Shown piece by piece: positions 45,368-55,057 of a stretch of 64,000 nt of DNA. The number at the start of each line of letters is the position of its first letter. Positions within the stretch are counted from its first letter, which is position 1. This DNA is from Bacteroidota bacterium. Lineage in GTDB: Bacteria; Bacteroidota; Bacteroidia; Chitinophagales; JADIYW01. Under the pieces are notes generated by a model that saw only the letters and a list, made by a program, of their open reading frames with translations, had not been told where the DNA came from and did not search any database. The stretch spans positions 22,501-86,500 of the forward strand of contig JADIYW010000001.1 in NCBI GenBank assembly GCA_016705125.1, read 5' to 3'. Position numbers and translations under genes: made by a program.

Positions 45368-46732
45368 TCATTTTTCTACTTTGTTTTCAACATCCTCGGT
45401 AATTTTTTCCTCTTGTTCTTGCGCGGCTTCAACATTTAATACTTCCTCTTCAGTTGTATTATTTGTCTCATTTTTGACCTCTTTTGCTTCCTCTAAATCC
45501 GAATTTACTTGATTCTCTTGTTCAGAAACTAATTCCACTACTTCTTTACTTACTTCTACATTGCTTATATCCTCTTTTTCCACAGCCACATTATTTTCAG
45601 TTGCTTCTGCTTCCTTTTCCTTTTTTTCTTCCTGAGTTGGTTTTGCTACTTGTTGATCTTTTGGCTTTTTTTGCTTATTCTCAACAGGTTGATTTACAAG
45701 CTCTTCTCTGTTTTTTTCTTCTTTCTCCACCTGCTTTAGTAGGTCTTGAATTGTTTGCCCAATATTTGAAATTTTTGCTTCTTTTTCTTTAATTCTATCT
45801 ACTATAAAGCCAAGTCTCTGTGCCATTTCTGTCTCAGATAGCTTGCCTCTTGTGTAGTGCATAAGCTTGTCAAATTGGGCTTGATAATTTTCTTTATCCC
45901 TTTCTGCCGATTGAACGATTCCAGAAATTGTGGTTTTGAGGTTTCTGATTCTATCTTTAGTTTTATTTATAAACTCCGTTTTACGGTATTTACGCAATTC
46001 CAAAAAAGTATCGTTGAGCTTATCAAAAAGCACTCTTTTTTGCTTCCAACTAAAATTAAAATCTTTTACCTCATTCTGAATGGCCTTTAAAGTATTAAAT
46101 ACTTTTTCCCACTCATCAGGATATATCAGTTTGCTTGTTTGTTCTTCTATTTTTTTGATAAAATTGCGAAAATGATGCCCACTTTCTTCATCTGCCTTCT
46201 CAACATCAATTCTTTTTAATGCTTTTATGCCATCAAAAATTTCATTTATCCTACCTTTCAAAACATCTGTATGCTCCCATGATAGCTCACCTTGCTTTCT
46301 ATAATCAGAAATCTTTGCCCACAAATCCTTGGTTTTGTCCCACAATTGCTGGTCGAAATCGTTTATGTTTTGTAACTTTTGATCTATCAGATTAATTTCC
46401 TCAACCAATACTTCATTTAACCTAGTACTCATCAATTTCTTTCCCCAGGCAGCTTGGGCACTTACAATTATTTCTGGCCTATCTACCCTAACATCGTCTG
46501 GCAATATATTATCATTGCTTGCAGGAACTATCCAGTGGTAAATCCCCTCAGGAAAATCAAACTCACCACCATTTTTCCATTCCGAAAAAAGCTTATCCTG
46601 AATTTCCTTTGTTACTTTTTCCTTTTGAAAACCAAATATATGTACTTTGTTTTCTTCCTCTTTAAGTTTTATGGCTAGAAGTACTTTTTGGTCGGTGCCA
46701 ACCTCTCCCCACATTACAATGTTCTGCATCAT
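45368..46732 (-). CDS. Uncharacterised protein with coiled coil and acidic tail
   Basis: 454 residues, no signal peptide. Residues 1-90 form a small domain with FDFPEGIYHWIVPASND. Residues 100-330 are helical with spaced Trp (SYRKQGELSWEHTDV, FSWKQKRVLFDKLNDTFLELRKYRK), recalling DUF349-type repeats but not matched with certainty. The last 120 residues are Lys/Glu-rich and probably disordered. It lies 44 bases upstream of rnhB. Function unknown. Confidence 0.75.
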   Translation of the reverse strand: MMQNIVMWGEVGTDQKVLLAIKLKEEENKVHIFGFQKEKVTKEIQDKLFSEWKNGGEFDFPEGIYHWIVPASNDNILPDDVRVDRPEIIVSAQAAWGKKLMSTRLNEVLVEEINLIDQKLQNINDFDQQLWDKTKDLWAKISDYRKQGELSWEHTDVLKGRINEIFDGIKALKRIDVEKADEESGHHFRNFIKKIEEQTSKLIYPDEWEKVFNTLKAIQNEVKDFNFSWKQKRVLFDKLNDTFLELRKYRKTEFINKTKDRIRNLKTTISGIVQSAERDKENYQAQFDKLMHYTRGKLSETEMAQRLGFIVDRIKEKEAKISNIGQTIQDLLKQVEKEEKNREELVNQPVENKQKKPKDQQVAKPTQEEKKEKEAEATENNVAVEKEDISNVEVSKEVVELVSEQENQVNSDLEEAKEVKNETNNTTEEEVLNVEAAQEQEEKITEDVENKVEK

Positions 46733-46801
46733 AAAAAATCAATTTAGTATCGTGTTCTGTTCAAAAATGTAAGTATCAATCAAATTACCTTTATGGTAAA
46801 A

Positions 46802-47497
46802 TTATTTACCTAAAGCAGCTCTTTTGTCTCTAACTGTTTGCAAAATCGTTTTTTGTATTTCTATTTGTTGGGTTTTTGTACCCTGGTTTGTTGCATTATT
46901 TACCAAATCTTGCTCTCTTTGAGCAATCAATGCTTTTGCCTTTTCAATGTCTTTAATATAATCTGCTTTCTCATCATTTAGTTTCTTCAAATCTGACTCC
47001 AATACCTTTAAAGCTTTTTCCTCCACTTTTACTTGCTCTTCAGATACCGTTACGGCTTGTTGGCGAGCAAATTCTTTTAAAATATTCTGCATAGCTCCAA
47101 ATCCCATTGCTTGATTTTGAGAGCCTAAAAAAGCACCACCCAAATCAACAAAAACGATTAATTTAGAACCGTACTCTGTTGCTTGACTTGTAAAATACAT
47201 ATCAACAGTATTTGCACTTACCTCTTTAATTAAAGCATTGTCAATAAATCCTTCTGGTGACTTTTTTGATGGACTAACAAATTTTCCTTTATACTTGCTA
47301 ATAAATTTTTTGAAAGAATTTATAGCATCCTCGGGCTTGGCATCTTGTAAAGGAATTTCAAAACCTGTATTTTGTCCCTTACTCATGTAAGCATAAATTT
47401 CATTTACCACAAACGTTTGTTGTGCATTGCTATTAAATGCTACCGACATAAATGCAAAAAATGCGATTGTTAAGATTTGTTTTTTAATTTTTTTCAT
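46802..47497 (-). CDS. Secreted protein of unknown function
   Basis: 231 residues. A signal peptide ends near SNAQ (residue 25). The middle (QTFVVNEIYAYMSKGQNTGFEIPLQDAKPED) has no motif I know, and the last 75 residues form a coiled coil with heptads of Leu, Ile and Glu. It follows the TPR/PD40/SPOR-like gene by 14 bases and is probably transcribed with it, suggesting a joint role in the periplasm. Confidence 0.75.
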   Translation of the reverse strand: MKKIKKQILTIAFFAFMSVAFNSNAQQTFVVNEIYAYMSKGQNTGFEIPLQDAKPEDAINSFKKFISKYKGKFVSPSKKSPEGFIDNALIKEVSANTVDMYFTSQATEYGSKLIVFVDLGGAFLGSQNQAMGFGAMQNILKEFARQQAVTVSEEQVKVEEKALKVLESDLKKLNDEKADYIKDIEKAKALIAQREQDLVNNATNQGTKTQQIEIQKTILQTVRDKRAALGK

Positions 47498-47511
47498 ACT
47501 GTTTTTTTTAA

Positions 47512-50070
47512 TTATCTATAAATTCCTACTTTTTCATTTTTTAAGTACCCAATAATAAAAGCAACAAACATGCCATTTTCTCTTACTGCTTCCAATTTTC
47601 TTTTGGCTTCATCCAAACTTGAAAAATCACCAAGGGTATAAATAAACTGTCCGCTATTGGAGGTTGCAACATCCACTTTTCCTAAATCATCAAATCGAGA
47701 AAAATCTATATCCCTTTCCTGATATGCGCCTAATTGAATTTTATAAATAAGTAAATTCTCTATTTTTGATACATCTGAATTGCTTGTCGGAACGTTATTT
47801 ACTGCCAACAAATCGCTGCTTTTTAATGGAACGTTTACAACTTCTTTATTTGGAACGATTGGTTGTTCCTCCTCAATTTTAGCAGTAGGTGTTTCAACTA
47901 TTGGAATCACTTTTTGTTCTATTACTGCTACTGGTTCATTTACAATAGGTTGTGTGGTTGGTTCAACTTTTAAAATTGGTGGTTGCGAAACACCAACTGG
48001 CTCTTGAGTAGTAATTACTGGTTGCGATACAATAGCTATGGGTTCTTGGTTTATAACTACTGGCTGTTGTAAAGGTTGTTGAGTCGTGATTATTGGTTTG
48101 ACTGGTTCTTGAATTTGTTTGGGTGGCTCAACTGTAGGAGTTGGCTCTTGCTTTGGTGGCTTGTTTGCAATAGGATTGCTTACCACCTGCGGATTATTCA
48201 ATTTAGGATTGTTTTTGTCCAAAAGAGCAAACACGTCAGCTGTTTGTTTGAACACAAAATCCCTAAACATTTCACTTCCTTCCTCCATTGCAAAGGTGGT
48301 AATATCGTCTTCTAATTTATAATCCCCTTTGTTTATATAAATTTTATAGGTTTTATTGATAAATAATAGCTGTTCAAACTTACCGTTTATATCTGATTCT
48401 AGTTCCTTTATTTTACCATTGTCCATATTAATCATCCTTATTTTGGCAAATGGTATTTTTCCTTTGTCTTTAGCAACTACTACTCCTTTAAACACTATTG
48501 TATTTTGAGCCGAACTTGGTGGAAGTGTATTTGTGTTTTTATATTTTGGCTCTTGTTCCAAATCATAAGAGATTGTAATCGTCTCGCCATTATTTTTATT
48601 ACTAGTACTTATTTTTTGTGAAACTTGCTTGTAACCCGGTTTTTGTACTACAATTACATAATTCAAATTTTTTCCTACTTGTAAAATACTTGAACCGCTT
48701 GTGTTGGTTAATGCCTGATCAATTGCAATATCGTCCAAAAATAAATTTATCTCTGCAAATCCGAGTGGAACGCCCAAAGTTTGGTCATTTGCTTTTACTT
48801 CAATTTTTAAATCAAAAGGTTCAAATCTATAAATATCAAATCCGCCAGCGCCTCCATTCCGATTAGACGTAAAATAGCCAGACTGATTATTTAAGTCAAA
48901 AATTATGCTCCTATCGTCAGCCGATGAATTGATGGGTGGTGGTAAAATTTCAACATTTGTCCATTTATCTATTTCATAACTACATTGGTAAATGTCCCAT
49001 CCTCCGAAACCTTCAGGACTGTCATTTGTAAAATAAAGCACTTTTTTGTTTTCGTCTTGTCGAATAAATGGTAATATCTCATCATATTTTGAGTTTACAT
49101 CTTGTCCCAAATTTTTAGGCTTACCCCACACTCCATTTGTTTTTTCCATTTTATACAAATCATATCCACCAAAACCACCTGGCATATTTGAAGCAAAAAA
49201 CATGGTATTCCCTTCGGCATCCACTGATGGGTCTTTATTTGAAAATAAATCATTTAAAGGCAATTCACTTATCTCTGACCATTTGTTGCCTGTGTTTTTT
49301 GCTGTTACTATTTGTGATTTTCCTTCTGCATAACCCTTGGCATAATTCTTATTTATGCTATATGGTGTTTGGGTAAAAAAAACGGTATTTCCATCTGCCG
49401 TATAGGAAAGGGAAGTTCTTGAAGTATCCTTTACTTCTGCTTTAAGCACCTTTACAGGATTTAACCATTTGTCGTACTCCCGTTGCAAAATATAAAAATC
49501 AGTTAAAGGAAATAATTCCTTTGATGATTTATCTCTATCTGATGCTACTATTTGATTATTCCTAAGTGCGCCAACATAATTATCATTAGCATCTGTATTA
49601 AAAGGCAATTTCTTTAATTGATATAAAACCGATTTTTTTGAAGCTTTTAATAAGTTTTCTGTAGCGTACGCTTTTTCATAAACCCCTTCTGCATCATTTG
49701 CTTCAATGGCATACAACATATAATAATCAAATGCTGGTTTTAAATATCCCAATTCTTTGTTCACATCTGCAAAAATGAGCAAGTACTTTTTATCTGCCTT
49801 ATCTAAATATTTTACATCTTTAAACCACTGCAATGATTTCTCATTTTGATTTAATCTGTGATACATATCGGCAATTCTAAGCGCATATTTATCTAAGCGC
49901 TCAGCCTGATATTCCTGTAAATATATTTCTAATGCTTTTTCATAATTCTTTTCATTAAGGTATTTTAATGCCTTATCCATGTCTTTGTCTGGCTTTTTTC
50001 CCTGTGCAAATACTGTAAGAGATAGCATTACAAATACCAAAACCAAAATATATACTCTATTTTGTATCAT
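47512..50070 (-). CDS. Periplasmic TPR, PD40 and SPOR-like multidomain protein
   Basis: 852 residues from the ATG at 50070. Signal peptide to about residue 24; TPR-like helices to about 130 (ALKYLNEKNYEKALEIYLQEY); PD40 beta-propeller repeats in 200-400 (GNTMFFASNMPGGFGGYDLYK, KKVLYFTNDSPEGFGGWDIYQ); two carboxypeptidase-regulatory-like beta domains near 420-600; a Pro/Gln/Val-rich linker; and a C-terminal SPOR-like domain (LLIYKIQLGAYQERDIDF). The build recalls PorE of the type 9 secretion system and OmpA-like anchors, but the C-terminus is SPOR-like instead of OmpA-like. A peptidoglycan-bound envelope role is likely. Confidence 0.75.
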   Translation of the reverse strand: MIQNRVYILVLVFVMLSLTVFAQGKKPDKDMDKALKYLNEKNYEKALEIYLQEYQAERLDKYALRIADMYHRLNQNEKSLQWFKDVKYLDKADKKYLLIFADVNKELGYLKPAFDYYMLYAIEANDAEGVYEKAYATENLLKASKKSVLYQLKKLPFNTDANDNYVGALRNNQIVASDRDKSSKELFPLTDFYILQREYDKWLNPVKVLKAEVKDTSRTSLSYTADGNTVFFTQTPYSINKNYAKGYAEGKSQIVTAKNTGNKWSEISELPLNDLFSNKDPSVDAEGNTMFFASNMPGGFGGYDLYKMEKTNGVWGKPKNLGQDVNSKYDEILPFIRQDENKKVLYFTNDSPEGFGGWDIYQCSYEIDKWTNVEILPPPINSSADDRSIIFDLNNQSGYFTSNRNGGAGGFDIYRFEPFDLKIEVKANDQTLGVPLGFAEINLFLDDIAIDQALTNTSGSSILQVGKNLNYVIVVQKPGYKQVSQKISTSNKNNGETITISYDLEQEPKYKNTNTLPPSSAQNTIVFKGVVVAKDKGKIPFAKIRMINMDNGKIKELESDINGKFEQLLFINKTYKIYINKGDYKLEDDITTFAMEEGSEMFRDFVFKQTADVFALLDKNNPKLNNPQVVSNPIANKPPKQEPTPTVEPPKQIQEPVKPIITTQQPLQQPVVINQEPIAIVSQPVITTQEPVGVSQPPILKVEPTTQPIVNEPVAVIEQKVIPIVETPTAKIEEEQPIVPNKEVVNVPLKSSDLLAVNNVPTSNSDVSKIENLLIYKIQLGAYQERDIDFSRFDDLGKVDVATSNSGQFIYTLGDFSSLDEAKRKLEAVRENGMFVAFIIGYLKNEKVGIYR

Positions 50071-50080
50071 TTTTATCAAT

Positions 50081-52879
50081 TTAATGAGCTTCTAACCAAT
50101 TATTTCCTACACCCATTCCAACTTCAATTGGAACATTCAAAGGTAAGGCATTTTGCATTTTGTTCAAAACTAAGTTTTCAACTTCTTTTAATTCAGGTTT
50201 ATATACATCAAATATTAATTCATCATGCACCTGAAGCGTCATCTTGGTTAGCAATCCTTTGTTCCTTAATTCTTTATGAATATCAATCATTGCCAATTTG
50301 ATCATATCGGCAGCGCTACCTTGTATAGGCATATTTATTGCATTGCGCTCAGCAAAACTTCGGATAGTAAAATTTCTAGAATTTATATCTCTCAGAAACC
50401 GTCTTCTTCCCATAATCGTTTCTGCGAATCCATTTTGTTTTGCAAAATTAATTGAATCTTCCATGTACTTTTTTATGCCCTTGTACTCCTCAAAATATTG
50501 ATTAATTAAATGAGAAGCCTCGGCTTTAGGTATATTCAATCTTTGTGCCAAACCAAAAGCAGAGATGCCATAAATTATTCCAAAATTTACCATTTTGGCC
50601 TTTCGTCGCATATCACCATCAACTTTATCAATAGGAATTTGATATACATTTGCAGCTGTTGCAGTATGAATATCATGTCCATTTAGAAAGGCTTCCATCA
50701 TTTTTTCATCTTTTGCCACTGAGGCCACTATCCTCAATTCTATTTGCGAATAATCGGCTGAAAGCAAGGTATAATCGTCGTTTCGAGGGATAAATGCCAT
50801 TCGAGTTCGCTTTCCTCTATCGGTTCTTATTGGTATATTTTGTAAATTGGGATTGGTTGAGCTCAATCGTCCGGTACTTGCAATTGTTTGGTTAAAAGTG
50901 GTATGCACCCTTCCCGTTTTAGGGTTAATAAGATTGGGAATGGCATCAATATAGGTAGACTTAAGTTTTGTTAATTCTCTATAATCTAAAATTTGACTTG
51001 CTATTGGATATTCATTTTCCAACTTTGAAAGGGTTTCTTCGTTGGTAGATGCCTGTCCGCCTTTGGCTGTTTTATCTTGTACCGGAATTTTTAAGTGTTT
51101 AAAGAGCACATCGCCCAATTGTTTAGGTGAATCGAGATTGAAGGATACTCCAGCCATTTCAAAAATGGTATCGCTAATTCGTTTCAAGTCCTCTCCTAGT
51201 TCGTTCGAAAAATTATTTAAAAATTTTCTATCAATATTCACGCCTTCAAATTCCATATCCACCAAAGCTGGAATTAAGGGATTTTCTACTTTGTAAAAAA
51301 TATCACTTATTCTTTGTCCTTCAATTTTAGGCCTAAAAACTTCCTCTAGTTGTAAAGTAATATCTGCATCTTCCCCTGCATATTCAGCTACTTTTTGTTT
51401 TTCAACAGTACGCATATTGCCCTGACCTTTTCCCTTTTTTCCGATTAGTTCTTCAATGGAAATAGGCGAATATCCTAAATAATTTTCTGAAAGGTAATTC
51501 ATATTGTGCCTGCCTTCCGACTCCAAACAATAATGAGCAAGCATAGTATCAAACAAAACCCCTTTTATTTCAATCCCATACCATTTTAAAACTAATATGT
51601 CGTATTTTAAGTTTTGCCCTATTTTAATTATTTTTTCATTTTCCAAAATCGGTTTTAGCATTTCTAAAATGCCTTTAGCTGCTTTTTCGTCTGCCGGTAT
51701 TGGAATATAGAATGCTTCTCCTGTTTTTATGCTGAAAGAAACGCCAACCAATTCACAATTATTGGCATCTATGCCTGTTGTTTCTGTATCAAAACAAATT
51801 TTTGGGGATAATACTAATTTGCTTATCAGTTGATTTATCTGTTCTTCCCCTTCTACCAAATGGTATTGGTGCTCTACATTTGTATAGTTTTTAAGTAATT
51901 TATTTTCTTCTTCGATACCAGCTTCATCATCACCAAATAAGGAAATTTGTCCTTCATTTTTACGAGTAGCAATAGTGGCTAAAGAAGGTGTCGGATTATA
52001 GGTGTCGCCCAACAATCGTTTGCCAAGTGTTTTAAATTCTAAGTCTGCAAATATTGCCTCCAATTTTTCTTTGTTGGGTTCTTTTATAATGTATTCTTCT
52101 TCATCAAAAGAAATTGGGGCATCTAATAATATAGTCGCTAATTGTTTAGATATAATGGCCATTTCTTTCCCTTGTTCCACTTTTTCTTTTAGCGACCCTT
52201 TCAATTTATCTACATTTGCCAAAACACCCTCCACCGAATGAAACTCTTGTATCAGTTTTTTGGCCGTTTTTTCTCCAACTCCTTTTATCCCTGGTATATT
52301 GTCGGCGGTATCTCCCATTAATCCCAAAATGTCGATTACCTTATCTGGGTGGTCTATTTCCCATTTTTCTAATATCTCTGGCACTCCTAATATTTCATGG
52401 CCTTTGCCCATATATGGAGGTTTATGCATAAATATTTTTTCTTCTACCAACTGTCCAAAATCTTTATCAGAGGTAACCATATATACTTCAAATCCCTGTC
52501 GGGCGGCCTGCTTGGCAATGGTTCCGATCAAATCATCTGCTTCATAACCATTTACTTCCAAAATGGGATAATTAAATCCTTTGATAATTTCTTTTATATA
52601 GGGTATGGATAATTTTAAATCTTCTGGAGCTTCTTCTCTATGTGCTTTGTAAAATTCATGAACAGCTTGCCTATCCGTTATTACTGGGGAATCCATTCCA
52701 AAGGCCACATGTGTTGGTTTATACTTTTTTATTATTTCTGTAAAAGTGTTTATAAACCCTTGTATTGTGGATGTGTTTTGTCCTTTTGAATTTATAAGTG
52801 GGTTTTTGCTCATTGCAAAATAGGCCCTAAAAATAAGCGCAAATGAATCAAAAAGATATAATTTTTTAGTTTCCGACAT
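50081..52879 (-). CDS. polA: DNA polymerase I
   Basis: 932 residues from the ATG at 52879 (the frame extends further, into the next gene). The 5'-nuclease domain has LYLFDSFALIFRAYFAM and GYEADDLIGTIA; the 3'-5' exonuclease keeps DTETTGID, QNLKYD and YAGEDADIT, so proofreading appears intact; the polymerase domain has DYSQIELRIVA, RRKAKMVNFGIIYG and VHDELIFD. It fills gaps and removes RNA primers. One base separates its stop from the carboxymuconolactone-decarboxylase-like gene upstream. Confidence 0.96.
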   Translation of the reverse strand: MSETKKLYLFDSFALIFRAYFAMSKNPLINSKGQNTSTIQGFINTFTEIIKKYKPTHVAFGMDSPVITDRQAVHEFYKAHREEAPEDLKLSIPYIKEIIKGFNYPILEVNGYEADDLIGTIAKQAARQGFEVYMVTSDKDFGQLVEEKIFMHKPPYMGKGHEILGVPEILEKWEIDHPDKVIDILGLMGDTADNIPGIKGVGEKTAKKLIQEFHSVEGVLANVDKLKGSLKEKVEQGKEMAIISKQLATILLDAPISFDEEEYIIKEPNKEKLEAIFADLEFKTLGKRLLGDTYNPTPSLATIATRKNEGQISLFGDDEAGIEEENKLLKNYTNVEHQYHLVEGEEQINQLISKLVLSPKICFDTETTGIDANNCELVGVSFSIKTGEAFYIPIPADEKAAKGILEMLKPILENEKIIKIGQNLKYDILVLKWYGIEIKGVLFDTMLAHYCLESEGRHNMNYLSENYLGYSPISIEELIGKKGKGQGNMRTVEKQKVAEYAGEDADITLQLEEVFRPKIEGQRISDIFYKVENPLIPALVDMEFEGVNIDRKFLNNFSNELGEDLKRISDTIFEMAGVSFNLDSPKQLGDVLFKHLKIPVQDKTAKGGQASTNEETLSKLENEYPIASQILDYRELTKLKSTYIDAIPNLINPKTGRVHTTFNQTIASTGRLSSTNPNLQNIPIRTDRGKRTRMAFIPRNDDYTLLSADYSQIELRIVASVAKDEKMMEAFLNGHDIHTATAANVYQIPIDKVDGDMRRKAKMVNFGIIYGISAFGLAQRLNIPKAEASHLINQYFEEYKGIKKYMEDSINFAKQNGFAETIMGRRRFLRDINSRNFTIRSFAERNAINMPIQGSAADMIKLAMIDIHKELRNKGLLTKMTLQVHDELIFDVYKPELKEVENLVLNKMQNALPLNVPIEVGMGVGNNWLEAH

Positions 52880-52880
52880 T

Positions 52881-53225
52881 TTATATTTTTTGTAATTCTT
52901 CCCAATATTCGGCCGCTCTGCGGGTGTGCGGAACAACAATGCTCCCACCTACCAAATTTGCTATGGCAAATACTTCGTAAATTTGTTCTGTATTAAGCCC
53001 TACTTCTTTCGATTTTCCAAGGTGATATTTTATGCAATCATCACATCGCAAAACCATTGATGCTACCAAACCTAGCATTTCTTTGGTAGGAGCATCTATA
53101 GCTCCAGCCTTGTAAGCATGCATGTCTAAGTTCCAGAATCGATTTAAAGTGAGGTTATTTTGAGCTAAAATAACATTGTTCATCTTAGCTCGATAATCAT
53201 TAAATTCTTTTACTTTTTCTGACAT
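52881..53225 (-). CDS. Carboxymuconolactone decarboxylase/AhpD-like protein
   Basis: 114 residues, all helical. The redox pair is Cys61-Asp-Asp-Cys64 in RCDDCIKYHLGKS with His68, the usual AhpD-type layout. The protein probably acts as an alkylhydroperoxidase or thiol-disulfide enzyme. It is encoded one base before polA and 58 bases after an ArsR-type regulator, which may control it. Confidence 0.88.
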   Translation of the reverse strand: MSEKVKEFNDYRAKMNNVILAQNNLTLNRFWNLDMHAYKAGAIDAPTKEMLGLVASMVLRCDDCIKYHLGKSKEVGLNTEQIYEVFAIANLVGGSIVVPHTRRAAEYWEELQKI

Positions 53226-53283
53226 CCTTTTTTTGGGAATAAATGTAGTGATTATTCCCTATGATATTAAAGGAAAATAGGAA

Positions 53284-53637
53284 TTAATTTTCAGCTATGG
53301 TTACAGCTGATTTGCGTAATTTTTTTTGTCTTTCTTTTGTGATAAGATCGAAACTAGAAACTCCTTTGGATATGGATTGTAACTTTGGATAATTTAAAGT
53401 GTAAAAAATCATTTTACCTTCTCTTTTTGTAATTACAACATCTGTATCTCTTAGTACTTTTAAATGCTGAGAAGTAATGGATTGCTCCATTCCCAATTGG
53501 GCATAAATTCTATTTACATTTAACTGTTGCTCCTCATCTAACAAATCAATTATTGCTAATCTAATGGGATGTGCAACCGCCCTCAACAGCTCCAAAGATT
53601 TAGATAAGTTCTCTAAGTTTAAATCATCAAAGTTCAT
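53284..53637 (-). CDS. ArsR-family transcriptional regulator
   Basis: 117 residues. A winged helix with LRAVAHPIRLAIIDLLDEEQ, a recognition helix in MEQSITSQHLKVLRDT and a wing TKREGKMIFYTLNYP. No Cys or His metal-binding set (no CxC) is present, so it is unlikely to sense metals in the classic way. It resembles the regulator at 53918. The 280 bases between the two hold no gene that I see. Confidence 0.88.
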   Translation of the reverse strand: MNFDDLNLENLSKSLELLRAVAHPIRLAIIDLLDEEQQLNVNRIYAQLGMEQSITSQHLKVLRDTDVVITKREGKMIFYTLNYPKLQSISKGVSSFDLITKERQKKLRKSAVTIAEN

Positions 53638-53917
53638 TAATCATCAAATTATTGAACCACAAGATTAGGGAAATATTGAATTAAATCCTTTAAAGACTTT
53701 GTTAACAAAATAATATATATAAAATAAATATGCTCAAATTACTAAGGCTATATGATTTAATATTATAACAATTATAATTTAAGATAAATAAATGAAGCAT
53801 AGTTCTTTTTATCAAAACAATAAAAATAACTATACATCAAATAATTAGGACTTTTTTTGAGGAAGCCTTTGTACAATATAAAAATTTAATTAGAAGGTTT
53901 TTTAGCAGTATTCGGTA

Positions 53918-54268
53918 TTAGTTAACCAAATCTTCTAACAACTGACTAATTTCTCCAATTCTATTCTTGTCTAATGAATAAAAGATGAATTTTCCATCCC
54001 TTTCAGTTACAACAACACCTGATCTTCTTAATAAAGCCAAATGTTGAGAAGCAACCGACTGTTCTAATCTCATTTTTACATATATCTCGGTAACAGTCAT
54101 TCGCCCTTCTTCCTCCAAAAGTTTAATCATCTTTTGTCTAAGTTTGTGATTAACCGCCCTTAAAATCAATACTGATTTTCTCAATATTGAATAATCCAAT
54201 TTAATTGGCTCTTTTTCTCCTTGCTTATTTTTAAGCACGAGTACTTCTTTTAATGCTATTGCTTCCAT
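53918..54268 (-). CDS. ArsR-family transcriptional regulator
   Basis: 116 residues. LRAVNHKLRQKMIKLLEEEG, LEQSVASQHLALLRRSGVVVTERDGKFIFYSL form a winged helix-turn-helix dimer. No metal-binding Cys is present. It is a paralogue of the 53284 protein, and both may respond to a small molecule or redox signal, or simply to dimer state. The longer N-terminal lead (about 30 residues) is a difference. Confidence 0.88.
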   Translation of the reverse strand: MEAIALKEVLVLKNKQGEKEPIKLDYSILRKSVLILRAVNHKLRQKMIKLLEEEGRMTVTEIYVKMRLEQSVASQHLALLRRSGVVVTERDGKFIFYSLDKNRIGEISQLLEDLVN

Positions 54269-54361
54269 TTTTTCCAGTTTTTCGATATGAATAAAACAAA
54301 AACCATACCAAAAAATAGTTATTACCTTAAAAAAAACACTTATATGTGATTTTTCTTATAT

Positions 54362-55057
54362 TTATGTTGTTTTTACCTCTTTTTTAGCCGAAATAAATAC
54401 TTCTTTTAAATATCTTGGCTCGTAATATGCGATTGACTCAAAAGATGCACTTAAGAATTTTTGATAAGAGATTTGTGCAATATCCTCGGCAGAAGGCATA
54501 AAATCTTCGATTAAAGTTTTATAATTTGGTAAAATTGATTTTACTTTTGAAGCTCCATTTCCAAAAAACAACGCATTTCTATTTTCAATTATACTTTCAA
54601 GGAATTGTTGATCTAGAAATTGGTGGTTTGTTTCTAAAATACAATTTCCTGCTTTATCTTCCGCTCTACAAAAGACTTCCATCCTTCTGGCATCTATCAT
54701 TGGAAAAAAAATGTCGTAATCTAATTGATTATATCTTTTTTTTATACCTTCAATCATTGACGACATGCTATCAATATGAATCAATGGAATATCCAATGCA
54801 TAGCAAATCCCTTTAGCACATGAGGCACCTACTCTTAAACCAGTATATGAACCTGGCCCTCCACTTATTGCTACTGCACTCAGCTGATTAATGGAAAATG
54901 AAAGCTCCTCGAAAATTTGTGCAATTAAATCATTTATCACTTCTTGTGATTTTTTTTGATCATTCGTAAATTTATGGCCAATAACTACACCATCACTTGC
55001 CAAAGCCACAGAGCAAACCTGTGCCGCAGTTTCAATTAATAAAATTATTGTTTTCAC
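54362..55057 (-). CDS. tsaB: tRNA threonylcarbamoyladenosine biosynthesis protein TsaB
   Basis: 231 residues. LIETAAQVCSVALASDG and AISGGPGSYTGLRVGASCAKG match TsaB, the partner of TsaD in making t6A37 of tRNA. The start is a GTG at 55057 that shares four bases with the stop of the upstream TauE/SafE gene (GTGA), so the two are translationally coupled. Confidence 0.93.
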   Translation of the reverse strand: MKTIILLIETAAQVCSVALASDGVVIGHKFTNDQKKSQEVINDLIAQIFEELSFSINQLSAVAISGGPGSYTGLRVGASCAKGICYALDIPLIHIDSMSSMIEGIKKRYNQLDYDIFFPMIDARRMEVFCRAEDKAGNCILETNHQFLDQQFLESIIENRNALFFGNGASKVKSILPNYKTLIEDFMPSAEDIAQISYQKFLSASFESIAYYEPRYLKEVFISAKKEVKTT

